Assembly (NCBI RefSeq): GCF_001013475.1
Contig: NZ_JZEF01000004.1
Coordinates: forward strand, 1-64,000
Source of the DNA: Xanthomonas arboricola pv. juglandis
GTDB lineage: Bacteria; Pseudomonadota; Gammaproteobacteria; Xanthomonadales; Xanthomonadaceae
Reading direction: 5' to 3'
DNA: 64,000 bases
The notes beneath the pieces were generated by a model. It was not told the origin of the DNA and did not search any database. It was given only the letters and a program-made list of their open reading frames with translations. Numbering within the stretch: position 1 is the first letter of the stretch; each line of letters begins with the position of its first letter. This document shows, in pieces, positions 51,375-63,403 of the stretch. The position numbers and the translations under genes are program-made.

Positions 51375-52616
51375 TTAGCGCGGACCGCCGCCGCTGCGTC
51401 GGCCGCCGGCGCCGCCACGGCTCTTGTCCTGCGCGGCCTTGAGTTCTGCCTCGGTCGGCTCCGGCGGGGTTTCGCCCGGCTTGAGCGCGCTGACCTTGCT
51501 GCCCGGCTTGAGCCGGAACTGGCCTTCGGTCACCACGCGCTCGCCCGGCTTGAGCCCCTTGGTGACCTGCACATGGCTGTCGTCCACTTCCACGCCCTGC
51601 ACCACGGTGCGCATCTGCGCGGTGTTGTCGCTGCCGACCACGTAGACGTAATCGCCGTCCGGGCCGCGCTGCACGGCCTGGGTCGGCACCACGGTGCCGC
51701 CGGAGATGGTGCGCAGCTGCAGGCGCACGTTGACGAACTGGCCCGGCCACAAGGCGTTGTCGGTGTTGGCGAAGATCGCACGCGCACCGAAGGTGCCGCT
51801 GTCGGCGGCGATGCGGTTGTCGATCACCTCCAGCTTGCCGTCGCCGCTGATCACGTGCGCATCGCCGCGATCCAGCGCCGCCACGTCCAGCGGGGCGGCC
51901 GCCTGGCCGCTGCGCACCGCCTGCAACTCGCGCTCGGGCAGGTTGAAGGACACGTAGATCGGGCGGATCTGGGTCAGGGTGACGATGGTGGAACTGGCGC
52001 TGACGATATTGCCCACGTCCACGCCGCGGATGCCGGCGATGCCGTCGATCGGCGCGGTCACGCGGGTGAACTGCAACTGCACCTGCGCCGAGCGCATCTG
52101 CGCATCGTTGGCCGATACCGCCGCCTCGTACTGCGCCACCTGGTTACGCTGGGTATCCAGGTCTGTGCGCGAGACGTACTGCTTGTAGGCCGGGTCGTTG
52201 GAGCGCTGGTAGTTCACCCGCGAGGTCGCCAGCAGCGCCTGGTTCTGGCGCTTGGCCGCCAGCGCCTGGTCGTAGCTGGCCTGCAGGGTGCGCGGGTCGA
52301 TCTGCGCCAGCAGCTCGCCCTTCTTCACTTCCTGGCCTTCCTTGAAATTCAGGCTCATCAGCTGGCCGCCGACCTGCGGGCTGACCGTGACGGTATTGAG
52401 CGCGGTCACCGTGCCCAGCGCGCTGGCGTAAACCGGCACATCCTGGGTGGTGGCGGCCACGACCGTGACCGGTACCGGGCCGCTGTTCTCGGTGCCATTG
52501 CCGTCCGGTGCATCCGCCCGCTTGCCGTGGTTGCCCCCGCCGAACATCCGCATTGCGACGAACACCACGACGAGCACCGCTACGACCAGCAGTGTGATCT
52601 TCCAAAAACGCGACAT
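51375..52616 (-). CDS. RND efflux periplasmic adaptor (membrane fusion protein), MdtA-like
   Basis: A 413-residue protein linking the inner-membrane permeases to an outer-membrane channel. A single N-terminal anchor (about residues 5-25) is followed by the lipoyl/hairpin region with VSPQVGGQLMSLNFKEGQEVKKGELLAQIDP, a coiled-coil hairpin, a beta-barrel (VTAPIDGIAGIRGVDVGNIV) and a C-terminal Gly/Arg tail. CAGGAGTTGTCGC precedes the ATG. The outer-membrane factor is not encoded here. A palindrome 85 bp upstream may be its operator. Confidence 0.93.
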   Translation of the reverse strand: MSRFWKITLLVVAVLVVVFVAMRMFGGGNHGKRADAPDGNGTENSGPVPVTVVAATTQDVPVYASALGTVTALNTVTVSPQVGGQLMSLNFKEGQEVKKGELLAQIDPRTLQASYDQALAAKRQNQALLATSRVNYQRSNDPAYKQYVSRTDLDTQRNQVAQYEAAVSANDAQMRSAQVQLQFTRVTAPIDGIAGIRGVDVGNIVSASSTIVTLTQIRPIYVSFNLPERELQAVRSGQAAAPLDVAALDRGDAHVISGDGKLEVIDNRIAADSGTFGARAIFANTDNALWPGQFVNVRLQLRTISGGTVVPTQAVQRGPDGDYVYVVGSDNTAQMRTVVQGVEVDDSHVQVTKGLKPGERVVTEGQFRLKPGSKVSALKPGETPPEPTEAELKAAQDKSRGGAGGRRSGGGPR

Positions 52617-52700
52617 GCGACAACTCCTGAGGGCGGGCCGGGCGCTGGTGCGACCGTGGGGCGGCTGTGCGAAGCATATCGTTGCGATCAGGCAATTGAG

Positions 52701-52716
52701 CGTTACTGAAGTAACG
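52701..52716. promoter_or_regulatory. 16-bp palindrome, possible operator of the efflux operon
   Basis: CGTTACTGAAGTAACG is a perfect inverted repeat of 7 bases with a 2-base centre. It lies in the divergent gap between the adaptor gene and the M20 gene, where TetR-type repressors of RND operons usually bind. No repressor gene is adjacent. Confidence 0.45.
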
Positions 52717-52872
52717 GCCCGCCGGACGAAACGACTGCAGCGTTCACAGATGCAGTGCAGCGGCAACGCGTCAGGGCCGATGTGGTTGACCGCAGGACTG
52801 AATCCAGCCCCACTGCAGCCCACCGAGCGTGCACCTGCACTACATTAAGCGACCATCTTTAGAGGATTGCTG

Positions 52873-54189
52873 ATGCGCCACTCCCGCCTGCTGACCAGCG
52901 CGTTGCTGCTTGCCCTGCCCACCCTGGCCGCCGCCCAGGCCGCGCCCCGGCCCGAAGTCCAGGCCGCCGCCGCGCCGTTGCAGAGCAAGCTGGTGCAGTG
53001 GCGCCGCGACTTCCACCAGCACCCGGAGCTGTCCAACCGCGAGGAGCGCACCGCTGCCACCGTGGCCGCGCAGCTGCGCAAGCTCGGCCTCAAGCCGCGT
53101 ACCGGCATCGCCCATCATGGCGTGGTGGCCATCATCAAGGGCGGCAAGCCGGGTCCGAAGATCGCCTTGCGCGCCGACATGGATGCCTTGCCGGTCAAGG
53201 AGCAGACCGGCCTGCCGTATGCCTCCAAGGTCACCGCCGAGTACCGCGGCGAGCAGGTCGGGGTGATGCATGCCTGCGGCCACGACGCCCACACCGCGAT
53301 CCTGCTCGGGGTGGCCGAAGCATTGGTCGGCATGCGTGAGCAGCTGCCCGGCGAAGTGATGCTGATCTTCCAGCCTTCCGAAGAGGGCGCCCCCGGCAAC
53401 GAAGAGGGCGGCGCATCGCTGATGCTCAAGGAAGGCCTGTTCGCCGACTTCAAGCCACAGGCGGTGTTCGGCCTGCATGTGTTCTCCAGCGTGCAGGCCG
53501 GCAAGATCGCGGTGCGCAGCGGCCCGCTGATGGCCGCCTCGGACCGGTTTGCGATCAAGATGATCGGCCGCCAGACGCATGGCTCGGCGCCGTGGAACGG
53601 CATCGACCCGATCGTGGCCAGCGCCGACATGATCGGTGCCGCGCAGACCGTGATCAGCCGCCGCGCCAACCTGTCCAAACAACCGGCGGTGTTGAGCTTC
53701 GGCGCGATCAAGGGCGGCATCCGCTACAACATCATCCCCGACGACGTGGAAATGGTCGGCACCATCCGCACCTTCGACGAAGCCATGCGCCAGCAGATCT
53801 TCGCCGACCTCAAGACGGTGGCCGAGCACACCGCCGCCGCCCACGGGGCCAAGGTCGAGGCGCAGGTGCCGGACCAGCCCGGCAACCCGGCCACGGTCAA
53901 CGACCCGGCGCTGACCGCCAGGATGCTGCCCAGCCTGCAGGCCGTGGTCGGCGCCGACAATGTCTACGAACCGCCGTTGCAGATGGGCGCGGAAGATTTC
54001 TCCTTCTACGCCCAGCAGGTGCCGTCGATGTTCTTCTTCGTCGGCTCCACCGCCAAGGGCATCGACCCGGCCACCGCGCCCAGCAACCATTCGCCGCAGT
54101 TCCTGCTCGACGAATCGTCGCTGGACGTGGGCCTGCGCGCGCTGTTGCAGGTGTCGCTGGATTACCTGCATCAGGGGGAGGCTGGCTGA
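52873..54189 (+). CDS. Exported M20-family amidohydrolase/peptidase
   Basis: A 438-residue metal-dependent hydrolase of the aminoacylase/hippurate hydrolase group. A signal peptide (LLTSALLLALPTLAAAQ) precedes the catalytic domain with FHQHPELSNREERT, ALRADMDALPVKEQTG, the metal ligands of HACGHDAHTAILLG and EEGAPGNEEGG, and a dimerisation domain inserted from about residue 220. It probably removes acyl or aminoacyl groups in the periplasm. AGAGGATTGCTG precedes the ATG. The stop lies within a GGGAATG repeat. Confidence 0.9.
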   Translation: MRHSRLLTSALLLALPTLAAAQAAPRPEVQAAAAPLQSKLVQWRRDFHQHPELSNREERTAATVAAQLRKLGLKPRTGIAHHGVVAIIKGGKPGPKIALRADMDALPVKEQTGLPYASKVTAEYRGEQVGVMHACGHDAHTAILLGVAEALVGMREQLPGEVMLIFQPSEEGAPGNEEGGASLMLKEGLFADFKPQAVFGLHVFSSVQAGKIAVRSGPLMAASDRFAIKMIGRQTHGSAPWNGIDPIVASADMIGAAQTVISRRANLSKQPAVLSFGAIKGGIRYNIIPDDVEMVGTIRTFDEAMRQQIFADLKTVAEHTAAAHGAKVEAQVPDQPGNPATVNDPALTARMLPSLQAVVGADNVYEPPLQMGAEDFSFYAQQVPSMFFFVGSTAKGIDPATAPSNHSPQFLLDESSLDVGLRALLQVSLDYLHQGEAG

Positions 54190-54215
54190 TTCGGGAATGG
54201 GGAATGGGGAATCGT
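54188..54215. repeat. GGGAATG/GGGAATC repeat at the M20 gene stop
   Basis: Three units (TTCGGGAATG, GGGAATG, GGGAATC) overlap the TGA stop of the preceding gene. Same family as at 22807. Confidence 0.7.
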
Positions 54216-54355
54216 GTGCAGTTGCGCGGTTTCTGCTGAGCGTTGGTGATCGTGTGGGGTGGCGGGCCGCTTGACGGCCCGCTGCTTCTGTCGCCAGCTC
54301 GCTCCAGCGTCCGCTATACACCTCATGGCCAGCCCGCTCGGCCTAAAATGGCGCG

Positions 54356-55171
54356 ATGAATACCCCAGAAGATTCCACCCTCGGTCGTGAGGTCGCCTAT
54401 CCCAATGGCTACGATCCGTCGCTGTTGTTCCCGATTCCGCGCGCGGCCGGGCGCGAGGCGATCGGCCTGACGGGCGCCTTGCCCTTCATCGGCCGCGACC
54501 GCTGGCATGCCTACGAACTCAGCTGGCTCGATGCGCAGGGCAAGCCGTGCGTGGCCACCGCCACCTTGCACGTGCCCAGCGAGTCGCCGTCGTTGATCGA
54601 ATCCAAGTCGCTCAAGCTGTATCTCAATTCGCTCAATGCCACCCGCTTCAATAGCGCCGAAGCGGTGCGTACGCGCATCGCCTCCGACCTGTCCACGCGC
54701 GCCGGTGCCGACGTGGCGGTGGAATTCGGTCTGCCGCCGATCGATGCAGTGGGCGAGGGCGAGTCGATCGACGCACTGGATGTCAGCATCGACGATTACG
54801 GCCCGCCCAATGCCGCGTATCTGGCGGCGCACGCGCAACCAGTGGTGGAAGAAGTGCTGACCTCGGCCCTGCTCAAGTCCAATTGCCCGGTCACCGGTCA
54901 ACCGGATTGGGCCAGCGTCACGTTGCGCTACCGCGGCGCCCCGATCGACCGCGAAGGCCTGCTGCGCTATCTGGTGAGTTTCCGCGACCACGCCGAGTTT
55001 CACGAGCAATGCGTGGAGCGTATCTTCCATGACGTGCTGCTCCGCTGCGCGCCCGAATGGTTGGTGGTGGAAGCGCGCTATACCCGCCGTGGCGGGCTGG
55101 ACATCAACCCCTTGCGCAGCTCGCCCAGCGTGCCGACACCGCTGTCGATCTTCCGCGACCTGCGCCAGTAA
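54356..55171 (+). CDS. queF: NADPH-dependent 7-cyano-7-deazaguanine reductase (QueF)
   Basis: QueF reduces preQ0 to preQ1 in the pathway to queuosine in tRNA. The 271-residue length is that of the two-domain (YqcD-like) type. The QueF motif [11 protein letters not shown] lies near residue 82, the catalytic Cys177 in [11 protein letters not shown], and HEQCVERIF follows. No other queuosine gene and no obvious preQ1 riboswitch are visible upstream. Confidence 0.96.
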   Translation: MNTPEDSTLGREVAYPNGYDPSLLFPIPRAAGREAIGLTGALPFIGRDRWHAYELSWLDAQGKPCVATATLHVPSESPSLIESKSLKLYLNSLNATRFNSAEAVRTRIASDLSTRAGADVAVEFGLPPIDAVGEGESIDALDVSIDDYGPPNAAYLAAHAQPVVEEVLTSALLKSNCPVTGQPDWASVTLRYRGAPIDREGLLRYLVSFRDHAEFHEQCVERIFHDVLLRCAPEWLVVEARYTRRGGLDINPLRSSPSVPTPLSIFRDLRQ

Positions 55172-55273
55172 TCGCGCCCATTCAAGGCTCGCGCCAGCTT
55201 CACGGTGGCGCGATCCACGCTTAACGGCGCGCCGCGCACCCTGCAGTCATCGTGATGCAAAGGGATTGCGGCA

Positions 55274-55567
55274 ATGAATGTCGACAAGAAAGCAGATTTT
55301 TCCAACGTGACGTCCTCGGTCGACAGCACCGCAGACGTCACGCCAGCGGCGGATTTCTCCAACGTGCGTACCAGCGTGCAGAGCACTGCGCAGCTGGTCG
55401 GCGAATCGGTCACCGTGCAGGCGGGCGACAGTCTGTCCAGCATCGCCAAGCGTCATTACGGCGACGGCAACCTGTGGCCGCGGATTTTCGAAGCCAACCG
55501 CGAAACGCTCAAGGATCCGGACAAGATCTTTCCGGGCCAGGTCCTGCAGTTGCCGCCGAAGTCGTAG
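55274..55567 (+). CDS. Small LysM-domain protein
   Basis: A 97-residue protein without signal peptide. Residues 8-38 contain two near-identical stretches ([14 protein letters not shown] and [14 protein letters not shown]). The rest is a LysM domain, [20 protein letters not shown] and PGQVLQLPP, resembling the C-terminal part of E. coli YgaU/Kbp, a potassium-binding cytoplasmic protein. Unlike Kbp it lacks a BON domain. It is followed by a lipoprotein gene 63 bp on. Confidence 0.85.
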   Translation: MNVDKKADFSNVTSSVDSTADVTPAADFSNVRTSVQSTAQLVGESVTVQAGDSLSSIAKRHYGDGNLWPRIFEANRETLKDPDKIFPGQVLQLPPKS

Positions 55568-55630
55568 GCGCACCGCATACCTGGCAGCTTTCGAAACCCA
55601 CTTTTCATTCTGATATCCGGAGATTGATCC

Positions 55631-56188
55631 ATGCGTACTACTTCCATTTCTAGCACCCTCGCCATTGCCCTTGCCGGCGTCCTCGCCCTGTCGGGCTGCA
55701 GCAAGAAGGCCGACGACGACAGCGTGTCCAAGGATCCGACCTCCGGGGCTGCCACCGAGGCAATGCCGGGTCCAGCCGCAACACCGCCGGCGAGCGATCA
55801 GGCTGGCCAGAGCACCGCGACCGGCGCTGCCAGCACCGATACCGCAGCCGCGACAGGTTCGGCGGTAATGGTGTCGAGCGTGGTGGTCGGCACCACGGCG
55901 ACTGCCGACAAGTCGGTGACTCCGTCGGCCAATATCGGCAGCAAAGACACCATCATCGTCTCGGTGAAAACCGATGGCAGCGCGAGCAATGTGGCAGTCG
56001 CAGCCAAACTCACCTATCAGGATGGCCAGGTGGCCGGCGAGCAGAATGCCACCTTGACGACGACGGGCCCGGAAACCACCAACCTCAGCTTCAGCAAGCC
56101 CGATGGCTGGCCGGCTGGCAGCTACACCGCGCAGGTGATGGTGGATGGCAAGCCGGCGGGTACTCCGCAGACCATCACGGTCAAGTAA
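55631..56188 (+). CDS. Lipoprotein of unknown function
   Basis: A 185-residue protein with lipobox LSGC (Cys about residue 22), a Thr/Ala/Pro linker and a domain of about 100 residues that starts MVSSVVVGTTATADKSVTP and contains TIIVSVKTDGSASNVAVAAKLTYQDGQ and GWPAGSYTAQVMVDGKPA. The pattern suggests an immunoglobulin-like beta fold. Family not recognised. Confidence 0.8.
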   Translation: MRTTSISSTLAIALAGVLALSGCSKKADDDSVSKDPTSGAATEAMPGPAATPPASDQAGQSTATGAASTDTAAATGSAVMVSSVVVGTTATADKSVTPSANIGSKDTIIVSVKTDGSASNVAVAAKLTYQDGQVAGEQNATLTTTGPETTNLSFSKPDGWPAGSYTAQVMVDGKPAGTPQTITVK

Positions 56189-56314
56189 GCAGCCAGGCGA
56201 GCAGGCAGTCTGCAGATAGGTGTGCGTATTCGCAAAGCGGTAGCGCGCCGATCCCAAGCATGTCGGACAAGCGCGTCCATCGCGTTGCCCTATCGTTCTT
56301 CCAGCAGGCCATCA

Positions 56315-56342
56315 GGGCGCGATCGCACGATCGCGCCCTTTT
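56315..56342 (+). terminator. Terminator after the lipoprotein gene
   Basis: The 11-base arms 56315-56325 and 56328-56338 (GGGCGCGATCG and complement; the innermost pairs cannot form) are followed by TTTTTT. It lies 126 bp past the stop, in the 404-bp gap 56189-56592. I find nothing else certain in that gap, although the icd promoter should be there. Confidence 0.85.
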
Positions 56343-56472
56343 TTCTATGCAATTCTGTCAGACGGCACATTCGTTTCAGCTGCATCCATCGCATTGGACG
56401 GGTGGCGGGATGGAGCATCCGCCTGTGGTCGCTTTACCCGGGCGCGGCTCAGACGCGACAATGCCGTGCTGA

Positions 56473-58824
<2,352 letters not shown>

Positions 58825-58869
58825 TCCAGCGCACCGCCTGGCGGTGCGTCCAGCAGGTGCAACAGGCAG

Positions 58870-58894
58870 GGCCCGCCTCGATGAGGGGCGGGCC
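58870..58894 (+). terminator. Possible weak terminator after icd
   Basis: GGCCCGCC (58870-58877) pairs with GGCGGGCC (58887-58894), followed by TTGTCGTTTCC. The T tract is broken, so this may only reduce read-through into aceK. Confidence 0.5.
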
Positions 58895-59091
58895 TTGTCG
58901 TTTCCGGCGTTTGCGCGCAACAGCGTGAACACGGTCGTTGCGTGCCAGGCCTCACGACCTGGCAATGCCTTGCCTGCGAGAGATCCTGCGCCTCGGTGCG
59001 AGCAGTCTCGGCATTTGGCCGACTGTGCGCCTATTCGATTGATCGTTTGTCTCCGCTGCACGCCGCAACATGCGCTGGGTACACTGCCGGC

Positions 59092-60831
59092 ATGAGCCAG
59101 CTCCCGTTACCGCCGCAGTCCGAGCGCCGTGCGCTGGCGATCGCCCATGCCGTGTACGACGCCTTCGAGGATTACCACGCCCGGTTTGCCGAGATCACCG
59201 CACGCGCCAAACAGCGCTTCGAAACGCGCGACTGGAGCGGCGCGCGCGATGACGCGGTGGCGCGGATCGCGCTGTATGACCAGTACATCAGCGAATGCAT
59301 GCTGCGCTTGCGTGCGGTGCTGCTGGGGCAGGCGCACGATCGCGCGCTGTGGATGCGCGCACGCGTGCATTACGCCGCGCTGCTGAGCGGGCTGATCGAC
59401 CAGGAGTTGTACAAGACCTTCTACAATACCCTGACCCGGCGTTACTTCGGCACCCACGGCGTGGATGCGGAGATCGAGTTCATCGCGCTGGATATCGAGC
59501 CGACCGATGCGATCACGGTGCCGGTCGCACGGCATACCTATGCGGTCTCGCCCGGCCGGCTGACCGACATGCTGGTGCGCGTGCTCGGCGATTATTCCTT
59601 CGACGTTCCGTATGCGCATCGCACCCGCTGTGCAGCGGCGATCGCGGTGCGCCTGCTCGACGATCTCGCGCATTGGGGCGAGCACCCGGTGCGCAGTGTG
59701 GAGCTGCTGGAGACCGTGTTCTATCGCGAGCGGCGCGCCTACCTGGTCGGCCGCGTGTTCGGCGAACATCGCTTCTCGCCATGCGTCATCGCCCTGGTCA
59801 ACGACGACGCCGGCCTGCGCGCAGAAGCGGTGCTGACCCGACGCAGCGACGTCGCGCAATTGTTCAGCAACTCGCGCAGTTACTTCCAGGCCGATCTGGC
59901 CACCGTCGGCGACGCAGTGGTGTTTTTACGCAGCCTGCTCACCCACAAGCCGGTCGACGAGCTGTACACGATGCTCGGGCGCGCCAAGCAGGGCAAGACC
60001 GAACGCTATCGCACGTTTTTCAGCCATTTTCAGGCGCATCCCTCCGAGCAGCTGGTGCATGCCGATGGCACGCCCGGCATGGTCATGGTGGTATTTACCC
60101 TGCCCAGTTATCCGCTGGTGTTCAAACTGATTCGCGACCGCTTTGCCTATCCCAAGACCATGAGTCGCGCGCAGGTCGAAGGCAAATACGAGCTGGTGTT
60201 CCAGCTCGATCGCATCGGCCGCTTGCTGGACGCGCAGCCGTATCGCTTCCTGCGGTTTCCCAAATCGCGTTTCTCGCCAGCGTTGCTGGAAGAGCTGCAG
60301 ACCAGCTGTGCGACGAGCCTGAGCGAAGATGGCCAGGACGTGCTGATCGCGCTGTGCTACGTGCAGCGCCGCCTGCGCCCGCTCAATCTCTACCTGCGCG
60401 AACAGCTGCCCGAAGCCGCGCATGCGGCCGCGCTGGACTACGGCCAGGCGATCAAGGACATGGCGCGCAACAACATCTTTCCCGGCGACATGCTGCTGAA
60501 GAACTTCGGTATCACCCGCCATCAGCGCGCGGTGTTCTACGACTACGACGAGCTGTGCCTGATCACCGAATGCACCTTCCGCGACTGGCCGACCCCCACC
60601 ACCTATGAAGAACAGATGGCTGCCGAGCCCTGGTTCCACGTCGGCCCGCGCGATGTGTTTCCCGAGCGCTTCGCGCTATTCATGGGCTTGCCACCCTCGC
60701 AGCTGGAAGCGGTCAAGCACCTGCACCCGGAACTGTTCGACCCGCAGTGGTGGCGCGACCTGCAAACCCGCCTGCGCGAGGACGACTACCCCGACACCCC
60801 GCCCTACGCAGACTCGCGTCGGCTGGCCTGA
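59092..60831 (+). CDS. aceK: Isocitrate dehydrogenase kinase/phosphatase
   Basis: AceK switches isocitrate dehydrogenase off and on by phosphorylation, directing carbon into the glyoxylate shunt. The 579-residue length is normal. The kinase fold from about residue 320 shows [27 protein letters not shown] and the catalytic acidic segment [37 protein letters not shown]. The start at ATG 59092 ([20 protein letters not shown]) is preferred over a 50-residue longer open frame. It lies beside a monomeric icd; aceA and aceB are not in the window. Confidence 0.95.
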   Translation: MSQLPLPPQSERRALAIAHAVYDAFEDYHARFAEITARAKQRFETRDWSGARDDAVARIALYDQYISECMLRLRAVLLGQAHDRALWMRARVHYAALLSGLIDQELYKTFYNTLTRRYFGTHGVDAEIEFIALDIEPTDAITVPVARHTYAVSPGRLTDMLVRVLGDYSFDVPYAHRTRCAAAIAVRLLDDLAHWGEHPVRSVELLETVFYRERRAYLVGRVFGEHRFSPCVIALVNDDAGLRAEAVLTRRSDVAQLFSNSRSYFQADLATVGDAVVFLRSLLTHKPVDELYTMLGRAKQGKTERYRTFFSHFQAHPSEQLVHADGTPGMVMVVFTLPSYPLVFKLIRDRFAYPKTMSRAQVEGKYELVFQLDRIGRLLDAQPYRFLRFPKSRFSPALLEELQTSCATSLSEDGQDVLIALCYVQRRLRPLNLYLREQLPEAAHAAALDYGQAIKDMARNNIFPGDMLLKNFGITRHQRAVFYDYDELCLITECTFRDWPTPTTYEEQMAAEPWFHVGPRDVFPERFALFMGLPPSQLEAVKHLHPELFDPQWWRDLQTRLREDDYPDTPPYADSRRLA

Positions 60832-60891
60832 GATGTTTCGTTTGCATGTGCACACTGGTACAAAGAGCGCTTGGATCAATGGAGAGTCGTA

Positions 60892-61764
60892 ATGCAGTGG
60901 AAGCAAAAAATCGTGCTTGGCTTCGCTATGGGACTGGCACTGCTCGGTAATGCACAAGCGGGCTCCAGCAGCGCTCGCCAGCTGACCGAGGCGAGTATGA
61001 ATGTCTCGGGCACCCTGACACTGACCCCCGAGGGTGTCGTCACCGCAGTGGCGCTCAAGGATGAGGCCCAGTTACCGGTGGCCGTTCGCGAGCGGGTCAA
61101 GCACTCGATCGCGGCGTGGCGCTTCGATCCGGTGAAAGACGATGGCAGCGCTTTGCCGGCAACCTTGCCGATGAATCTGCTGTTGGTCGCCAAGCCGACC
61201 GATGACAATCGGTATCTGATTTCGATCCGTAGCGCGCATTTCGGCGGCGAGGCGCAGGATGTGGGGAGCGTGCGCTCCAAGGACATGCAACCACCTGCCT
61301 ATCCGGTGAATGCCTTCCGAGGTGGGGCGACGGGTGTGGTCTATCTGCTGCTCAAGATCGGTCGTGCGGGAAAGGTCGAAGATGTGGTCGCCGAGCAGGT
61401 CAATCTCACCGCGCTGGTGCCCGAGTCCAAGCGCGCACGCTGGCGGCAGGAGTTTGCCGATGCGTCCATGAGCAAGGCGCGTCATTGGGAGTTTCTTCCG
61501 CCAACCGAGGGCCCTGACGTCAATGCTCATTTCTGGGTGATGCGCGTGCCGGTGACGTTCGAGATTGCCTCATCCGAGCGCGACCTGAACGCCAGGCAGA
61601 AGCAGTGGCAGGCCTACCTGCCGGGCCCGCGTCAGGCTGCGCCGTGGCGTAATGAAAGGAGTGACGCCGTATCGATCGACAGTCCTGATGCGCTGTCTGG
61701 CTATGGCTTGTTTTCGGTGCGAGGAGAAGGCGTTCGCTTGGCGACGCCGCTGCAGGAGGGATAA
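60892..61764 (+). CDS. Exported protein with TonB C-terminal-like domain
   Basis: A 290-residue protein with a signal peptide (MQWKQKIVLGFAMGLALLGN, cleavage after AQA). Residues 130-225 resemble the TonB C-terminal fold: MQPPAYPVNAFRGGATGVVYLLLKIGRAGKVEDVVAEQVNL. The proline-rich spacer and N-terminal anchor of TonB are missing, so it is unlikely to energise transport. GGAGAGTCGTA precedes the ATG. Function unknown. Confidence 0.78.
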   Translation: MQWKQKIVLGFAMGLALLGNAQAGSSSARQLTEASMNVSGTLTLTPEGVVTAVALKDEAQLPVAVRERVKHSIAAWRFDPVKDDGSALPATLPMNLLLVAKPTDDNRYLISIRSAHFGGEAQDVGSVRSKDMQPPAYPVNAFRGGATGVVYLLLKIGRAGKVEDVVAEQVNLTALVPESKRARWRQEFADASMSKARHWEFLPPTEGPDVNAHFWVMRVPVTFEIASSERDLNARQKQWQAYLPGPRQAAPWRNERSDAVSIDSPDALSGYGLFSVRGEGVRLATPLQEG

Positions 61765-61942
61765 GGGAAGAGGGGCTTGCGCCTTGCTCCGGCGCGACGC
61801 GCTCTGTGAGGCAGATAACCGGCATCTGGTTTTTTGGGTTATGCCATTGGGCAGCGGCTGTCGCCGTTGCTGCAGGTGTCATGCCAAGCGCTTCGCATCG
61901 AATACCGGAGACTCTGCATCATCACCCAACCACAAAAAAGCC

Positions 61943-61953
61943 CCGCAATGCGG
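61943..61953. repeat. 11-bp target-site duplication of the IS4 element (left copy)
   Basis: CCGCAATGCGG flanks the element directly on the left; the second copy is at 63363-63373. Joining the flanks with one copy restores a terminator hairpin AAAAAGCCCC-GCAATGC-GGGGCTTTTT. Confidence 0.9.
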
Positions 61954-63362
61954 TAATGCTGTTCACTTAAGCAATTGAGTTACCGAAAATCTGGTATCAG
62001 ACCTCTGGTATCGGATTTTTTGTGTCCCTTCAACAGCAGCTGTTCGACCTTGGCGATCTGTTCAACTTCTCCGACCTGAGCACGTTTACGCAGAATATTC
62101 CGGTGGAGTGGGTGGCCAGCGCGCTGGAACTGTCTTCCAAGGCCAGCATCCGGCGTCGGCGTCTTCCCAGTGATCAGGTGTTGTGGCTTGTCCTGGGCAT
62201 GGCGTTGTTCCGTGACGAACCGGTGCACGAGGTCGCACGTCGTTTGAACATCTGCGCACAAGGGCTGGCCTCAGAAGATCTGTTGGCTCGCAGCGGTGTC
62301 AGTCAGGCGCGCGCGCGACTGGGCGCCGACCCGGTCCACCACCTGTTTGCAACGACTGGGGCGCAGTGGGGATGCGAACGCTACAAAGGCGATGAATGGC
62401 AGGGATTGCAGGTCTTTGCCGTGGATGGCGCGCTGCTGCGGACGCCAGACACTGAAGAACTGCGCGAACATTTTGGTTCCGGTAATACCAGCACGGACCG
62501 TCAGACACCATTTCCCATGCTGCGATTGGTTGCACTGATGAACGTACGCTCGCATGTCTTGCTCAATGCCCAGCTCAGTCCGTACCGGCGCAGCGAAATT
62601 CGCTTGAGCGAGCCGTTTCTACACTCCATTCCCGACCATTCGGTCACCTTGTTCGACAAAGGATTCTGGAGCGCTGATCTGTTGCTTTCGCTAGCCAACA
62701 CTGGCACTGCACGCCACTGGCTGACACCAGCACGCAAAGGCCTGGTGGCTGAGGAAATCACGCGTTATGGCACTGATGATCGGTTACTGCGCATGCGTGT
62801 CTCGCCGCAGGCCAGAAAACGCAATCCAGCGCTTCCCACGCACTGGGACGTACGTGAAGTGAGCTATCTGCATCAGGGGAAGAGAAAGTCGGTGCTGACC
62901 TCGTTGCCTGTCACCACTTACAGCACCAAGTCTGTCGCACTGCTTTACCAGGAGCGATGGGAAATCGAACTGAGTTTGCGCGACATCAAAAGCTCGATGC
63001 AGCACAACGCGACGACCTTACGTAGCAAGAAGATCGACTTGGTGTACCAGGAGGTCTGGGGGTTGCTGCTGGCTTACAACATCATTCGACGTGAAGCCGG
63101 TCAGGCAGCGGAGGCGTTTGGCAAAACGCCTTCGGACATCCGATTCAAACCGGTTTGCCAGTACATCGCAGTGCAACTCATCGTGATGGCCGCAGCCAAT
63201 CCAGCTTCCGCCACAGGAAGACGCTTATCCCAGCTTCGCTCAGGCATCGCGAGCCTGTTCCTCGATCACCGTCCAAGGCCTACCCGGCCAAGGACGGTGA
63301 AGATCTCGAAGACCCGCTATCCGGTAGATCGGAAGGCTGCTCCGCCTAAGTGAACAGCATTA
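61954..63362 (+). mobile_element. IS4-family insertion sequence
   Basis: The 1409-bp element starts TAATGCTGTTCACTTAAG and ends with the complement CTAAGTGAACAGCATTA, a terminal inverted repeat of about 16-18 bp. An 11-bp direct duplication (CCGCAATGCGG) flanks it, the size expected for IS4. It carries one intact transposase gene and has inserted in the loop of the terminator shared by rho and the upstream gene. Confidence 0.92.
62022..63353 (+). CDS. IS4-family transposase
   Basis: A 443-residue DDE transposase, about the length of the E. coli IS4 protein. The first catalytic Asp lies in LQVFAVDGALLR, the second in SVTLFDKGFWSADLL, and the YREK signature Y-x2-R-W-x3-E-x6-K appears as YQERWEIELSLRDIK. 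The start is GTG at 62022. The frame is complete, so the copy may be mobile. Confidence 0.93.
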   Translation: MSLQQQLFDLGDLFNFSDLSTFTQNIPVEWVASALELSSKASIRRRRLPSDQVLWLVLGMALFRDEPVHEVARRLNICAQGLASEDLLARSGVSQARARLGADPVHHLFATTGAQWGCERYKGDEWQGLQVFAVDGALLRTPDTEELREHFGSGNTSTDRQTPFPMLRLVALMNVRSHVLLNAQLSPYRRSEIRLSEPFLHSIPDHSVTLFDKGFWSADLLLSLANTGTARHWLTPARKGLVAEEITRYGTDDRLLRMRVSPQARKRNPALPTHWDVREVSYLHQGKRKSVLTSLPVTTYSTKSVALLYQERWEIELSLRDIKSSMQHNATTLRSKKIDLVYQEVWGLLLAYNIIRREAGQAAEAFGKTPSDIRFKPVCQYIAVQLIVMAAANPASATGRRLSQLRSGIASLFLDHRPRPTRPRTVKISKTRYPVDRKAAPPK

Positions 63363-63384
63363 CCGCAATGCGGGGCTTTTTCTT
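63363..63384 (-). terminator. Terminator of rho, broken by the IS4 insertion
   Basis: Reading from rho, AAAAAGCCCCGCATTGCGG is present but the matching GGGCTTTTT arm is now 1.4 kb away beyond the IS. Only a 4-bp stem within CCGCATTGCGG remains. Before insertion this was a strong, probably bidirectional terminator. Confidence 0.8.
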
Positions 63385-63403
63385 GTCGATAACGCCGACC
63401 GAC

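Noticed and set aside
54216..54355. preQ1 riboswitch before queF
   Set aside because: No small pseudoknot pattern with an A-rich tail could be recognised, and the gap contains mainly repeat-derived sequence.
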